This document shows positions 1-7,776 of a stretch of 64,000 bases of DNA, in pieces. The translations under genes and the position numbers were made by a program. The notes beneath the pieces were generated by a model. That model was not told the origin of the DNA. It saw only the letters and a list, made by a program, of their open reading frames with translations, and made no database searches. Source of the stretch: CAIZWU01 sp942492905 (GTDB lineage: Bacteria > Verrucomicrobiota > Verrucomicrobiia > Verrucomicrobiales > V1-33); assembly GCA_942492905.1 (NCBI GenBank), contig OW818657.1, forward strand, positions 4,402,001-4,466,000, written 5' to 3'. Each line of letters starts with the position of its first letter. The first letter of the stretch is position 1.

Positions 1-76
1 AGGAGCCGCCCCCACTGGGGGAATGCGGCGGTTCCTTCAGCTTGGGCCAGGCACAGACAAGACAGGTGTAGGACAT
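1..76 (-). CDS. Cys-rich CPCC-type small protein, start only (runs off left edge)
   Basis: Reading the minus strand from the ATG at 76-74 gives an open frame to the window edge, beginning MSYTCLVCAWPKLKEPP. The CxxC followed by a short Trp/Pro-Lys stretch and a Gly/Ser-rich run resembles the N-terminus of small cysteine-rich CPCC-family proteins. The second Cys cluster expected in that family would lie outside the window. The start codon lies 17 bases after the stop of the secreted nuclease-like gene (94-867) on the same strand, so the two are probably co-transcribed. That position would suit an immunity or accessory protein, but this is inference from gene order only. Twenty-five codons are too few for a firm family call. 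Confidence 0.5.
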   Translation of the reverse strand, partial: MSYTCLVCAWPKLKEPPHSPSGGGS

Positions 77-93
77 GATGGAACAAATATGAG

Positions 94-867
94 TTATGGT
101 GTGGCGGTGGGATGGCGCAGCCGCACCGGTTTTCCCGGCTGACGATTGAAATAGTCGGCACCGCGGGGCTTGAAGAAGGTCTTGGTGGTGAAGTTGCGGT
201 TATAGGCGGCGAAGGTGCGGGTCTTGCCCTCCCACACCCGGACCGTGCCATCACTCTCGTCCAGTTTGGCGGGCAAACCTTCGTCCTTGGCGCGCTGCAG
301 GAAAAGCCACGCCTGCGCCGCATAGTCGTCCGCATTGGCCGACCCGAAGTCACTCCCATGCCGGTTGAAATGATCCGGCAAGGAATACCGGTCGCCCCAG
401 GTTTTGGCTGTCGGAGGCACCGCATAGACTGGCTTTCCCGCCGCGGGCACTGGTGGCGTGGACGGTTTCTCCACCGGCTTGGCCGATGGACCGGGCGGAC
501 TCCCCGGCGCAGGGACCTCCGGAGCGGGCGACCCGGCGGGCGCCATGCCCTTGGTGGTAAACGAGCCTTCCCTGAGGGATTTCTTCGCGGTGCCGATGCT
601 GTAAAAATACCGGGTGCCCGGCAGCAGCCCTTCGGCCTGCACCGCATGCCGCACCCCTACCCCGCCCTGCACCCTGTGGTTATAATTGTTCTGATTTACC
701 CCGAACTTCAGCTGCGTCCCGCACTCCACATCGGTGCTCCACTCGAAAGCGGCCGCATTTTCCGAAACCACCACCACCGGCCCTGCCGTCACCTCGACGG
801 CCCATCCCGCACCTACCATAGCCAGCAGAAGAACCAATAGCAGGGGCCAAAATTTCGGGGTTTTCAT
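94..867 (-). CDS. Secreted protein: FnIII-like domain plus colicin/BECR-like nuclease-type C-terminus
   Basis: The start is placed at the ATG at 867, which gives a clean signal peptide (MKTPKFWPLLLVLLLAMVGAGWA); the longer frame reading upstream crosses the prs gene. The product is 257 residues. Residues 25-108 resemble the fibronectin-III-like N-terminal domain of purple acid phosphatases (GTRYFYSIGT). Residues 109-155 are a Pro/Ala linker. Residues 156-250 carry HFNRHGSDFG (His166, His170), a central YNRNF strand and TKTFFKP, ending YFNRQPG. That arrangement resembles C-terminal domains of colicin D/E5- and barnase-type (BECR-fold) RNase toxins in polymorphic toxin and prophage proteins. 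The family match is from remembered motifs, not a search. A Cys-rich gene follows 17 bases downstream. It is divergent from prs. Confidence 0.6.
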   Translation of the reverse strand: MKTPKFWPLLLVLLLAMVGAGWAVEVTAGPVVVVSENAAAFEWSTDVECGTQLKFGVNQNNYNHRVQGGVGVRHAVQAEGLLPGTRYFYSIGTAKKSLREGSFTTKGMAPAGSPAPEVPAPGSPPGPSAKPVEKPSTPPVPAAGKPVYAVPPTAKTWGDRYSLPDHFNRHGSDFGSANADDYAAQAWLFLQRAKDEGLPAKLDESDGTVRVWEGKTRTFAAYNRNFTTKTFFKPRGADYFNRQPGKPVRLRHPTATP

Positions 868-997
868 GGTCGGCAAGTGAATCTGACTGGTCCGGGATGC
901 AGGGCTTTTTTCAAGCTGACACTTCAAAGCCGCCGCGCCGGATTCATTCGGGTAAATTCCACTTTCCATTCCAGCAGCCCCGCCGTAACCGCAACGG

Positions 998-1942
998 ATG
1001 AACCATTTCCCCAGCCTGCATATTCTCAGCGGTACCGCCCACCCGGCCCTGGCCGACCGCATCAGCGAATACCTCGGCGTGAAACGGACGGACGCGACTG
1101 TCACCGCGTTCCCGGACGGGGAAACCTTCGTTAAAATCAACGAGAATATCCGTGGCGGTGATGTCTTCATTGTTCAGCCCACATGCCCTCCGTCGAACCA
1201 CAACATCATGGAGCTGCTGATCATGGTGGATGCCGTGCGGCGTGCCAGTGCGGAGCGCATCACAGCCGTGATCCCTTTCTTTGGCTACGCCCGCCAGGAC
1301 CGGAAGGAGCAGTCCCGCGTGCCCATCACCGCCAAGCTGGTGGCCAATCTGCTGACCGCCGCCGGCGTCCAACGCGTCCTCACGGTCGATCTCCACGCCG
1401 GTCAGATTCAGGGTTTCTTCGATATCCCGGTGGATCACCTCTACGCAGCCCCTGTCATTCTGAAACACGTCCGCGAGATCGGACTCGGGGATGACCAGGT
1501 TGTTGTGGTCTCACCCGATGTCGGCGGCATCAAAATGACCCACTCCTTCGCCAAGGCCCTCGGCTCCAGCTTTGCCATCGTCGCCAAACACCGCACCAGC
1601 GCCACCGAGGTTGAAGCCATCAGCATCATCGGGGAAGTCGATGGCCGCGACGTTCTGCTGATTGACGACATGACCGAAACCGCCGGCACCCTCACCGCTG
1701 CCGCCCGCCTCCTCAAGGAACGCGGAGCCCGCCACATCTACGCCGCCGTTTCCCACGCCATTCTCAACGAACTCGCCGTCAAACGTCTCGCCGAAAGCCC
1801 CATCGAGAGTCTCATCTGCACCGACTCCGTCCCCATGGCCAAAGGCGAAAAGGTCACCACCCTCGGCATCGCGGACCTCCTCGGCGAAGCCATCCGCCGC
1901 ATCCACGGCGGCGAAAGTGTGACCTCGCTCTTCAAGGTCTGA
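998..1942 (+). CDS. prs: Ribose-phosphate pyrophosphokinase
   Basis: Makes PRPP from ribose 5-phosphate and ATP in the cytoplasm, feeding purine, pyrimidine, NAD, histidine and tryptophan synthesis. At 314 residues it has the usual class I length. Visible family motifs are FPDGETFVKI near the N-terminus, PFFGYARQDRK (ATP/catalytic loop), VDLHAGQIQGFF, VVSPDVGGIK and the PRPP-binding loop LLIDDMTETAGTL. The C-terminus ends SVTSLFKV, like the usual SVSxLF ending. The loop reads DDMTETAGT rather than the common DDMIDTAGT, a conservative change. The start follows an intergenic stretch without an obvious Shine-Dalgarno, as for many genes here. The ELWxxDGT gene begins 19 bases after its stop but is unrelated in function. 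Confidence 0.97.
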   Translation: MNHFPSLHILSGTAHPALADRISEYLGVKRTDATVTAFPDGETFVKINENIRGGDVFIVQPTCPPSNHNIMELLIMVDAVRRASAERITAVIPFFGYARQDRKEQSRVPITAKLVANLLTAAGVQRVLTVDLHAGQIQGFFDIPVDHLYAAPVILKHVREIGLGDDQVVVVSPDVGGIKMTHSFAKALGSSFAIVAKHRTSATEVEAISIIGEVDGRDVLLIDDMTETAGTLTAAARLLKERGARHIYAAVSHAILNELAVKRLAESPIESLICTDSVPMAKGEKVTTLGIADLLGEAIRRIHGGESVTSLFKV

Positions 1943-1961
1943 GTTCGCGGGATCGGCCTCC

Positions 1962-4901
1962 ATGAATCACCCTCCTGCCAGATCCGGGGGCGCGGCCCCG
2001 CTCCTCGGCTTGGCTTTCGTCCTGATGATTTTTCCGCCCGCGCCAGCGGCGGACCCGGTTTCCCTGACGATCAGCCGCTTTGAGACAAAAAGTCCCGGCT
2101 TCGGCGCACCGGGGAAGCTGACGACTTTGGGCACTTTTACCTACTTTGCGGGGAGCGATCCGGCGTATGGCCAGGAGTTGTGGAAAAGCGACGGCACGGA
2201 GGCCGGGACTATTCTGGTGAAAGACCTCACGCCCGGCACCGCCTCCAGCCTCATCAATTCACTAACTGTAGTTGGCTCCACGCTTTTCTTCACCACGGCG
2301 TCGGGAGGGGAGCTTTGGAAAAGTGATGGCACGGAGGCAGGGACGCTGCGGGTGCAGGACGTGGGGGTGGCCAATGTTGTTTTTCCGGCGCAGTTCCAGA
2401 GCCTCGTTGCCATGGGGGGAGTGCTTTATTTCAGCAACGGCAGCAAGTTATGGCGGAGCGATGGCACCGCCGCCGGAACGGTTCAGGTGAAGGACCTCAA
2501 TCCGGGAAATCCGGGACTCGAACCCAAGCTCCTGACTGTCGTGGGAACGATGCTGTATTTCACCGCCATCACCTTGCCGGAAGGACGCGAACTTTGGAAA
2601 AGCGATGGCACCGCCGAAGGTACGGTGATGGTCAAAGACGTGCTGCCCGGATCGAATGGCGGTCTGGCGGCGGCCAGCGGAATCGTCAGAGCCGGGCCCC
2701 TGATCTATTTTACCGCCCAGGATACCGCGAGTGGGGTGGAATTGTGGAAAAGCGACGGCACGCCGGGTGGCACAACCTTGGTCAGGGACATCCTGCCCGG
2801 CCCTGGTTCCTCCAGCCCGGCCTATCTGACCGCGCTGGGAAACCTGCTCATTTTCCAATGCGAGACCCCCTCCTCACAAACGGTGTTATGGCGTAGCGAC
2901 GGCACGGCTGCAGGCACTTTCCAGTTGAGGGACGAGCAAGGCATCGCCGGTGGTTTCAGCACCAATACCCGCCCGGTGGCGATGGGGGGCTATCTCTATT
3001 TCCGGGGATATTCCGTCGCGCAGGGTGGCGCGCTTTGGCGCACCGATGGCACCGTGTCCGGCACGACTTTGTTCAGGGCACTTGCTCCCGGTCCAGCTGG
3101 CGGCGTTCCGCAATATTTGTATGCCACCAGCGACCGGGTTTATTTCTGGACCAACAACGAAGCGGCCGGGAACCACTTGTGGAAAACCGATGGCACCGCG
3201 GGGGGGACGGTGATCGTCTCCGCCACGGGACCGACCTGGGATGAGTTTGGCGGAGTGCCTGCCTTCGCCGTTCTGGGGACCAATCTGCTATTCAATGGCT
3301 CCACGCTCACCGGCGGCACCGAACTTTGGAAAACGGACGGCACGTCCGCCGGGACCGCCCTCGTGAAGGATCTTGCTCTGGTCCGAAACGGATTCCCCTT
3401 CTCCGCCGACCTGCTGGCCTCGGCTGGCGGCCATGTTTATTTCCAGGCCTACCGTGCGGCGGAAGGCAGCGAGTTATGGAAGAGCGACGCCACCCTCACC
3501 AGTGCCAGTCTGGTGAAGGACATCGCCCCCGGCCCCGCTTCCGGCACCCCGGCTCAACTCACGTCCGTGGGCAGCACCCTCTTTTTCAGCGCCGCCAGCA
3601 TGCCCCTCTCCGCAGAGCTGTGGAAAAGCGACGGCACGGCCGCCGGGACCGTGCTGTTAAAGGATTTCCCTGGCAGCCCCAGCGCAGAGCCACCCGCTCA
3701 ACTGACCGCACTGGGCAGCCGCCTGCTCTTCACCGCCGCCGCCTCCGACACCGGACGCGAGCTATGGGCCAGTGATGGCACCGTGGCCGGGACGGCGTTG
3801 ATCAAGGATTTCTTCCCCGGCAGCACCGGCTCCCAACCCCGCAATCTGACGGTGATAGGCAGTACGGTCTACGGAGGTGCGGATACCAGCACGGGGTCCT
3901 TATTGTGGAAAAGTGATGGGACGCCTTCCGGCACTGTAACCGTGCGCAACTTTACCGGTAACGGTGGACGTACCACCCCTGCCAATCCCGCGGCCCTGGG
4001 AAACATGCTGTTTTTCACGGCAGCCACGGATGCGAATGGACGGGAACTCTGGCGCAGCAATGGGACGACCGCCGGGACCGTCATAGTCAAAGACATTCGC
4101 CCCGGAGTCGTCGGCGGGCTTAGCTTTGAATCCCGTCTCACCGTGCTGGGAAACCACGTTTACTTCTGGGCCGGTGAAGATGTTATCGGCGACCGGCTCT
4201 GGCGCAGCGATGGCACCCCTGCCGGCACCCTCCCGGTCTGGGCCCCAGGATCGGTCTTCCTCCCAGGTGCTCCCGCCTTTCCCACCCTCACGCGTTGTGG
4301 CAGTCTGCTCTATTTCATCGCCAGCACTAATGTGACAGGGGAAGAGCTCTGGAGAACGGATGGCACGGCCGCCGGCACCGCTCTCGTAAAGGATATCTAT
4401 CCTGGTCCTGCCAGTTCCTCCATCAGATTGCTTGGCCAGAAATTCGGGGTGCTTTATTTTTCAGCCATCGACTCCACCCACGGCCGCGAGCTCTGGCGCA
4501 GCGATGGCACCGAAGCCGGCACCTGGCTGGTCGAGGATCTCGTCCCCGGCACTGGCTCCAGCGTTCCCGCCAGCGCCGTCTCCACTCCGGGGAATCTCAC
4601 CTGGGTCGTCGAGGACGATAACACCGGAAAACCCGCCCTGCGCCGACTCATCTGGCCCGCCTTCCCCGCCCGGGCCACCATCCAATCCCAGCCCGATGGC
4701 CGCATCAGCCTTGAGTTCACTGGATTGCAGAACCGCCTCCACAGTATCGACAGTTCGCCCAACCTTTTCCTTTGGACGCCGACGGAAACATTGCTGCCGG
4801 AGGCCGATGGCAGCTTGCAGTATTTCCCCACCACTCCAGCCACCGCAGCACGTTTTTTCCGCGTCCGCGATTTAACCCTGCAACCCGCCGTGGAGGAATA
4901 A
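1962..4901 (+). CDS. Secreted ELWxxDGT-repeat protein
   Basis: 979 residues with a signal peptide ending around PPAPAADP. The body is a tandem array of about 17 repeats, each roughly 50 residues, centred on ELW[KR][ST]DGTxxGT followed by a VKD(I/L)xPG strand; one copy is degenerate (ELWKSDATLTSA, near 3476). Such hyalin-like ELWxxDGT arrays occur in large exported proteins and probably form a beta-propeller or solenoid; no catalytic residues are evident. The last ~90 residues form a different domain (SIDSSPNLFLWTP) ending ARFFRVRDL, a tail that recurs in other secreted proteins of this window. It may act in surface attachment, but its function is unknown. Confidence 0.85.
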   Translation: MNHPPARSGGAAPLLGLAFVLMIFPPAPAADPVSLTISRFETKSPGFGAPGKLTTLGTFTYFAGSDPAYGQELWKSDGTEAGTILVKDLTPGTASSLINSLTVVGSTLFFTTASGGELWKSDGTEAGTLRVQDVGVANVVFPAQFQSLVAMGGVLYFSNGSKLWRSDGTAAGTVQVKDLNPGNPGLEPKLLTVVGTMLYFTAITLPEGRELWKSDGTAEGTVMVKDVLPGSNGGLAAASGIVRAGPLIYFTAQDTASGVELWKSDGTPGGTTLVRDILPGPGSSSPAYLTALGNLLIFQCETPSSQTVLWRSDGTAAGTFQLRDEQGIAGGFSTNTRPVAMGGYLYFRGYSVAQGGALWRTDGTVSGTTLFRALAPGPAGGVPQYLYATSDRVYFWTNNEAAGNHLWKTDGTAGGTVIVSATGPTWDEFGGVPAFAVLGTNLLFNGSTLTGGTELWKTDGTSAGTALVKDLALVRNGFPFSADLLASAGGHVYFQAYRAAEGSELWKSDATLTSASLVKDIAPGPASGTPAQLTSVGSTLFFSAASMPLSAELWKSDGTAAGTVLLKDFPGSPSAEPPAQLTALGSRLLFTAAASDTGRELWASDGTVAGTALIKDFFPGSTGSQPRNLTVIGSTVYGGADTSTGSLLWKSDGTPSGTVTVRNFTGNGGRTTPANPAALGNMLFFTAATDANGRELWRSNGTTAGTVIVKDIRPGVVGGLSFESRLTVLGNHVYFWAGEDVIGDRLWRSDGTPAGTLPVWAPGSVFLPGAPAFPTLTRCGSLLYFIASTNVTGEELWRTDGTAAGTALVKDIYPGPASSSIRLLGQKFGVLYFSAIDSTHGRELWRSDGTEAGTWLVEDLVPGTGSSVPASAVSTPGNLTWVVEDDNTGKPALRRLIWPAFPARATIQSQPDGRISLEFTGLQNRLHSIDSSPNLFLWTPTETLLPEADGSLQYFPTTPATAARFFRVRDLTLQPAVEE

Positions 4902-5015
4902 TAAATCCGTATTAAAAACTCAAGACACCCAGGAGCCCACCGAGCAAAATGTGATCAATCGGCAGACCAATTTCACTAAATTTCGTGACTTTGCTCCGGG
5001 AAGTCCGGGAACAGA

Positions 5016-7760
5016 ATGGAGGAAGTGACTTTATCCTGCAAATATCGACGGCATCCCGCAATTTCGAATTCCGTGGAGGAGAGATCCCGCCAGGGCTCCA
5101 CTTGGAGAGCACGATGGATCGGCGGGGCGGTTTTGGCTTCAGGGCTTGCCACAGGAGCAGTCCAGGGAGAAACCCTGACCGTTTTAAACACGCAGGCAGG
5201 GACCACTCCAACCAGCCTCGGCTACAATCTTGCCCACTTTATGCCGGGCTCGAATGCGGCCGACTGGTTCCGTTATTCGGGGGCCAATGCGGCGAGGATT
5301 TTCATCAACGTTTCGGAGATTGAACCGGTGGATGATCTGGCCCCGCCCGGCGACGGCGTGGATAGTGAGGCTTCCTTTTTCAACCGCCGTGCCCTGCTCC
5401 GGGCCAATGGCGCCTCCGCCACCGCGGGACTGGATCCCGCCTACGTGAACTGGGCCGCCTTCGCCGCCGGCCAGGACCGGACCACTTCCGGCAACAACCG
5501 CCAGCAGCTTGGTTATGCACTCCGGAATCTGCATGCCCGCGGCGTTGCCATTCTCGCCAATATCACGGCCAGCCCCTCACGGTTTCCCGTCGCAGGCCAG
5601 GGCGATTGGGCCGGCCAGTGGGAACTGTGGCAGCATTATTATGCGCAGGCTTTTCTGCTCGGCCGCGACTATGCAGTGAAGAACTACTCGATGTTCAATG
5701 AGCCCAACGGCTGGACGGGAATGACGGAAACGGACTGGCTGAGGCGCCACCGGATCTGCTCGGACGCCATCCAGAGCGCTCTCGCGGATGTGAATGCGCG
5801 TTACGGCACCTCTCTGGTTCCGCAGATCTTCGCAGCCAATACCGCCAATGGCGCTGAGAAATATAACACCATCGGAGCGGATGAGGACACCACCGATACC
5901 TGGGGCCATGATGCCGTAATCAACCGGCATCTGCGGCTGGATGGCAGTTCGTCCCCCGCATGGATGAATCTGCACATCTACAACTATCAAAAATACACCA
6001 CACGCACCCACCCGAACGGCAGCCTCTCCGGTTACGTCACGGACTACAACTCCCTGCGGAGTTACCTCAACGCCGATATGCCGGGCGAGCCGCCTTTGCC
6101 GATGGCGTTGACCGAATTCAACGTGCGGACCGGGGCCAATTATGACCTCACGACGGCCACTCAGGACTCACCCTTGGATTTCACCGCCCTCGCAGCCAAC
6201 TGCATCGCCCTGACGGAAAGGGGCATCCAACAACTGTATCTCTTCAAGTTCGGGCAGACTGCCAGCGCCTCGACCTACGGGGTGGCTAAAAATGGAACTC
6301 ATTATGTGCAGAATGGCTCCACCAACGGCAACAATTATGGCGGAGCCACCAAATCTGCGGAAGTCTACCGGCTCTTCTGCAAAGCTGCCCCGGGAGCACG
6401 GCCCCGCCTCAATTTCACCAGCACGGCGGGCGCCACCGCCACGACCACGGGAGGACTCTGGAGCCTGGTCACGCACGATGCCGGCTCTGGGACCTACCAT
6501 GTTTTCATGACCAACAAGGAAACTGCCGCGATCCCGCTGGAGTTGGACTTTTCCGCGCTGCCGCTCCCTGCAGACAATCCGGTTTTTGTGGAGGAGGTGA
6601 GCAGCACCTCCAGCGGCGGCATCGTGCGCCTGACCCGGCTCAACCAGGGCAAACTCGCGACTGCCGATATCCCGGCCCAATCGGTCTGGCTGATCACGGT
6701 CCCCAGCCAGCCGTTGGTACTGGCCACCCGTTTTGCCACTGCGGACACGCAACTGGGCGATGGGAGCGCCAAAACCCTGTCTGGCGGCACCCCCTCCATG
6801 ATGACGGTCCGGGCCGATGGAACCACCGAAGGACGCCGCATCAGTCTGATCAAAATCCCGGTCCCTCCGGGAAACCCGGCGGAGACTCATTCCATCCTGC
6901 TGCAACTGGAGGTCGCAACCTCCTCCGGCTCCCAGCCGGTTCAGGCTCATGTCTATGGCGTGGAGGATAACACGTGGACGGAAGGAACCCTGACCTGGGC
7001 AACCGCGGCTTCCCTTCTCAAACAGGGCATCCCCGATGGCAGTGCCATCCAGCACAACATCGTGGCTGCCCAAGGCACCGCCTCTCAAATTCTGGGCCAA
7101 CTGGTGGTGAACTCGACCATCCCTTCCACGCATTCCCTGGAGGTGACGGATTTCGTGAAATCACGTCATGATGGGGTGGCCTCCTTCCTCGTCGTGCAGG
7201 AGCATCGCTGGGACATCGCGCAGCCCGGCCTGACGACAGGTGATATCCAGCCCGCGGGGCTGCGGATCACCGCAAGGGAACAAAACAGCAAGGGGCCCCG
7301 TCTGGTGGCCCTGACACCGGAACCGCCATGGAATGTCTGGAGGCGGACGAAATTCCCCAGCGCAGTCGAGGATGAATTGATCAGCGGAGCGGCGGCGGAT
7401 CCTGACCGTGACGGCATCGGAAATCTGTTGGAATATGCCTTGGGAGGTGAACCTCTGACCGCTCAAACCGATTGCCTCCCTGCCCTGCTACAAGTGGACG
7501 GCAGGCTGGAATTCCGCTTTGCGGAAAATCCGCTGCACCAGGATCTTCGCCGGACCATTCAGGTCACCGGTGACTTGAACGGGAATTGGATGGATGCCGC
7601 CGTCTCCGTCCGGGGGGCCCCTTTTGTTTCCTTGTTGGAAGAATTCATCGTTTCTGAAACCGCCGGGGCCCCCATGCACGGAGTGATCTTCACGGAAACC
7701 CGGCATCCCGCCGGATCACGGCGTTTTTTCAGGCTGCGGATCGAACTGCTCGACCAATGA
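5016..7760 (+). CDS. Secreted clan GH-A-like glycosidase with DNRLRE domain
   Basis: 914 residues. A long basic N-region precedes a hydrophobic stretch (WIGGAVLASGLATGAVQG) that looks like a signal peptide; a GTG inside the first 25 codons is an alternative start. Residues 60-460 look like a (beta/alpha)8 glycosidase. MFNEPNGW supplies a candidate acid/base Glu229 and ALTEFNVR a candidate nucleophile Glu367, the arrangement of clan GH-A families such as GH39 and GH30. Residues about 569-735 match a DNRLRE-type module (DTQLGDGSAKTL...WTEGTLTW), now often classed as carbohydrate binding. The C-terminal ~130 residues begin DPDRDGIGNLLEYALGG and end RRFFRLRIELL, the shared C-terminal module. The substrate is unknown, probably a plant or algal polysaccharide. 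Confidence 0.75.
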   Translation: MEEVTLSCKYRRHPAISNSVEERSRQGSTWRARWIGGAVLASGLATGAVQGETLTVLNTQAGTTPTSLGYNLAHFMPGSNAADWFRYSGANAARIFINVSEIEPVDDLAPPGDGVDSEASFFNRRALLRANGASATAGLDPAYVNWAAFAAGQDRTTSGNNRQQLGYALRNLHARGVAILANITASPSRFPVAGQGDWAGQWELWQHYYAQAFLLGRDYAVKNYSMFNEPNGWTGMTETDWLRRHRICSDAIQSALADVNARYGTSLVPQIFAANTANGAEKYNTIGADEDTTDTWGHDAVINRHLRLDGSSSPAWMNLHIYNYQKYTTRTHPNGSLSGYVTDYNSLRSYLNADMPGEPPLPMALTEFNVRTGANYDLTTATQDSPLDFTALAANCIALTERGIQQLYLFKFGQTASASTYGVAKNGTHYVQNGSTNGNNYGGATKSAEVYRLFCKAAPGARPRLNFTSTAGATATTTGGLWSLVTHDAGSGTYHVFMTNKETAAIPLELDFSALPLPADNPVFVEEVSSTSSGGIVRLTRLNQGKLATADIPAQSVWLITVPSQPLVLATRFATADTQLGDGSAKTLSGGTPSMMTVRADGTTEGRRISLIKIPVPPGNPAETHSILLQLEVATSSGSQPVQAHVYGVEDNTWTEGTLTWATAASLLKQGIPDGSAIQHNIVAAQGTASQILGQLVVNSTIPSTHSLEVTDFVKSRHDGVASFLVVQEHRWDIAQPGLTTGDIQPAGLRITAREQNSKGPRLVALTPEPPWNVWRRTKFPSAVEDELISGAAADPDRDGIGNLLEYALGGEPLTAQTDCLPALLQVDGRLEFRFAENPLHQDLRRTIQVTGDLNGNWMDAAVSVRGAPFVSLLEEFIVSETAGAPMHGVIFTETRHPAGSRRFFRLRIELLDQ

Positions 7761-7776
7761 AATATCAGGCCGGACG

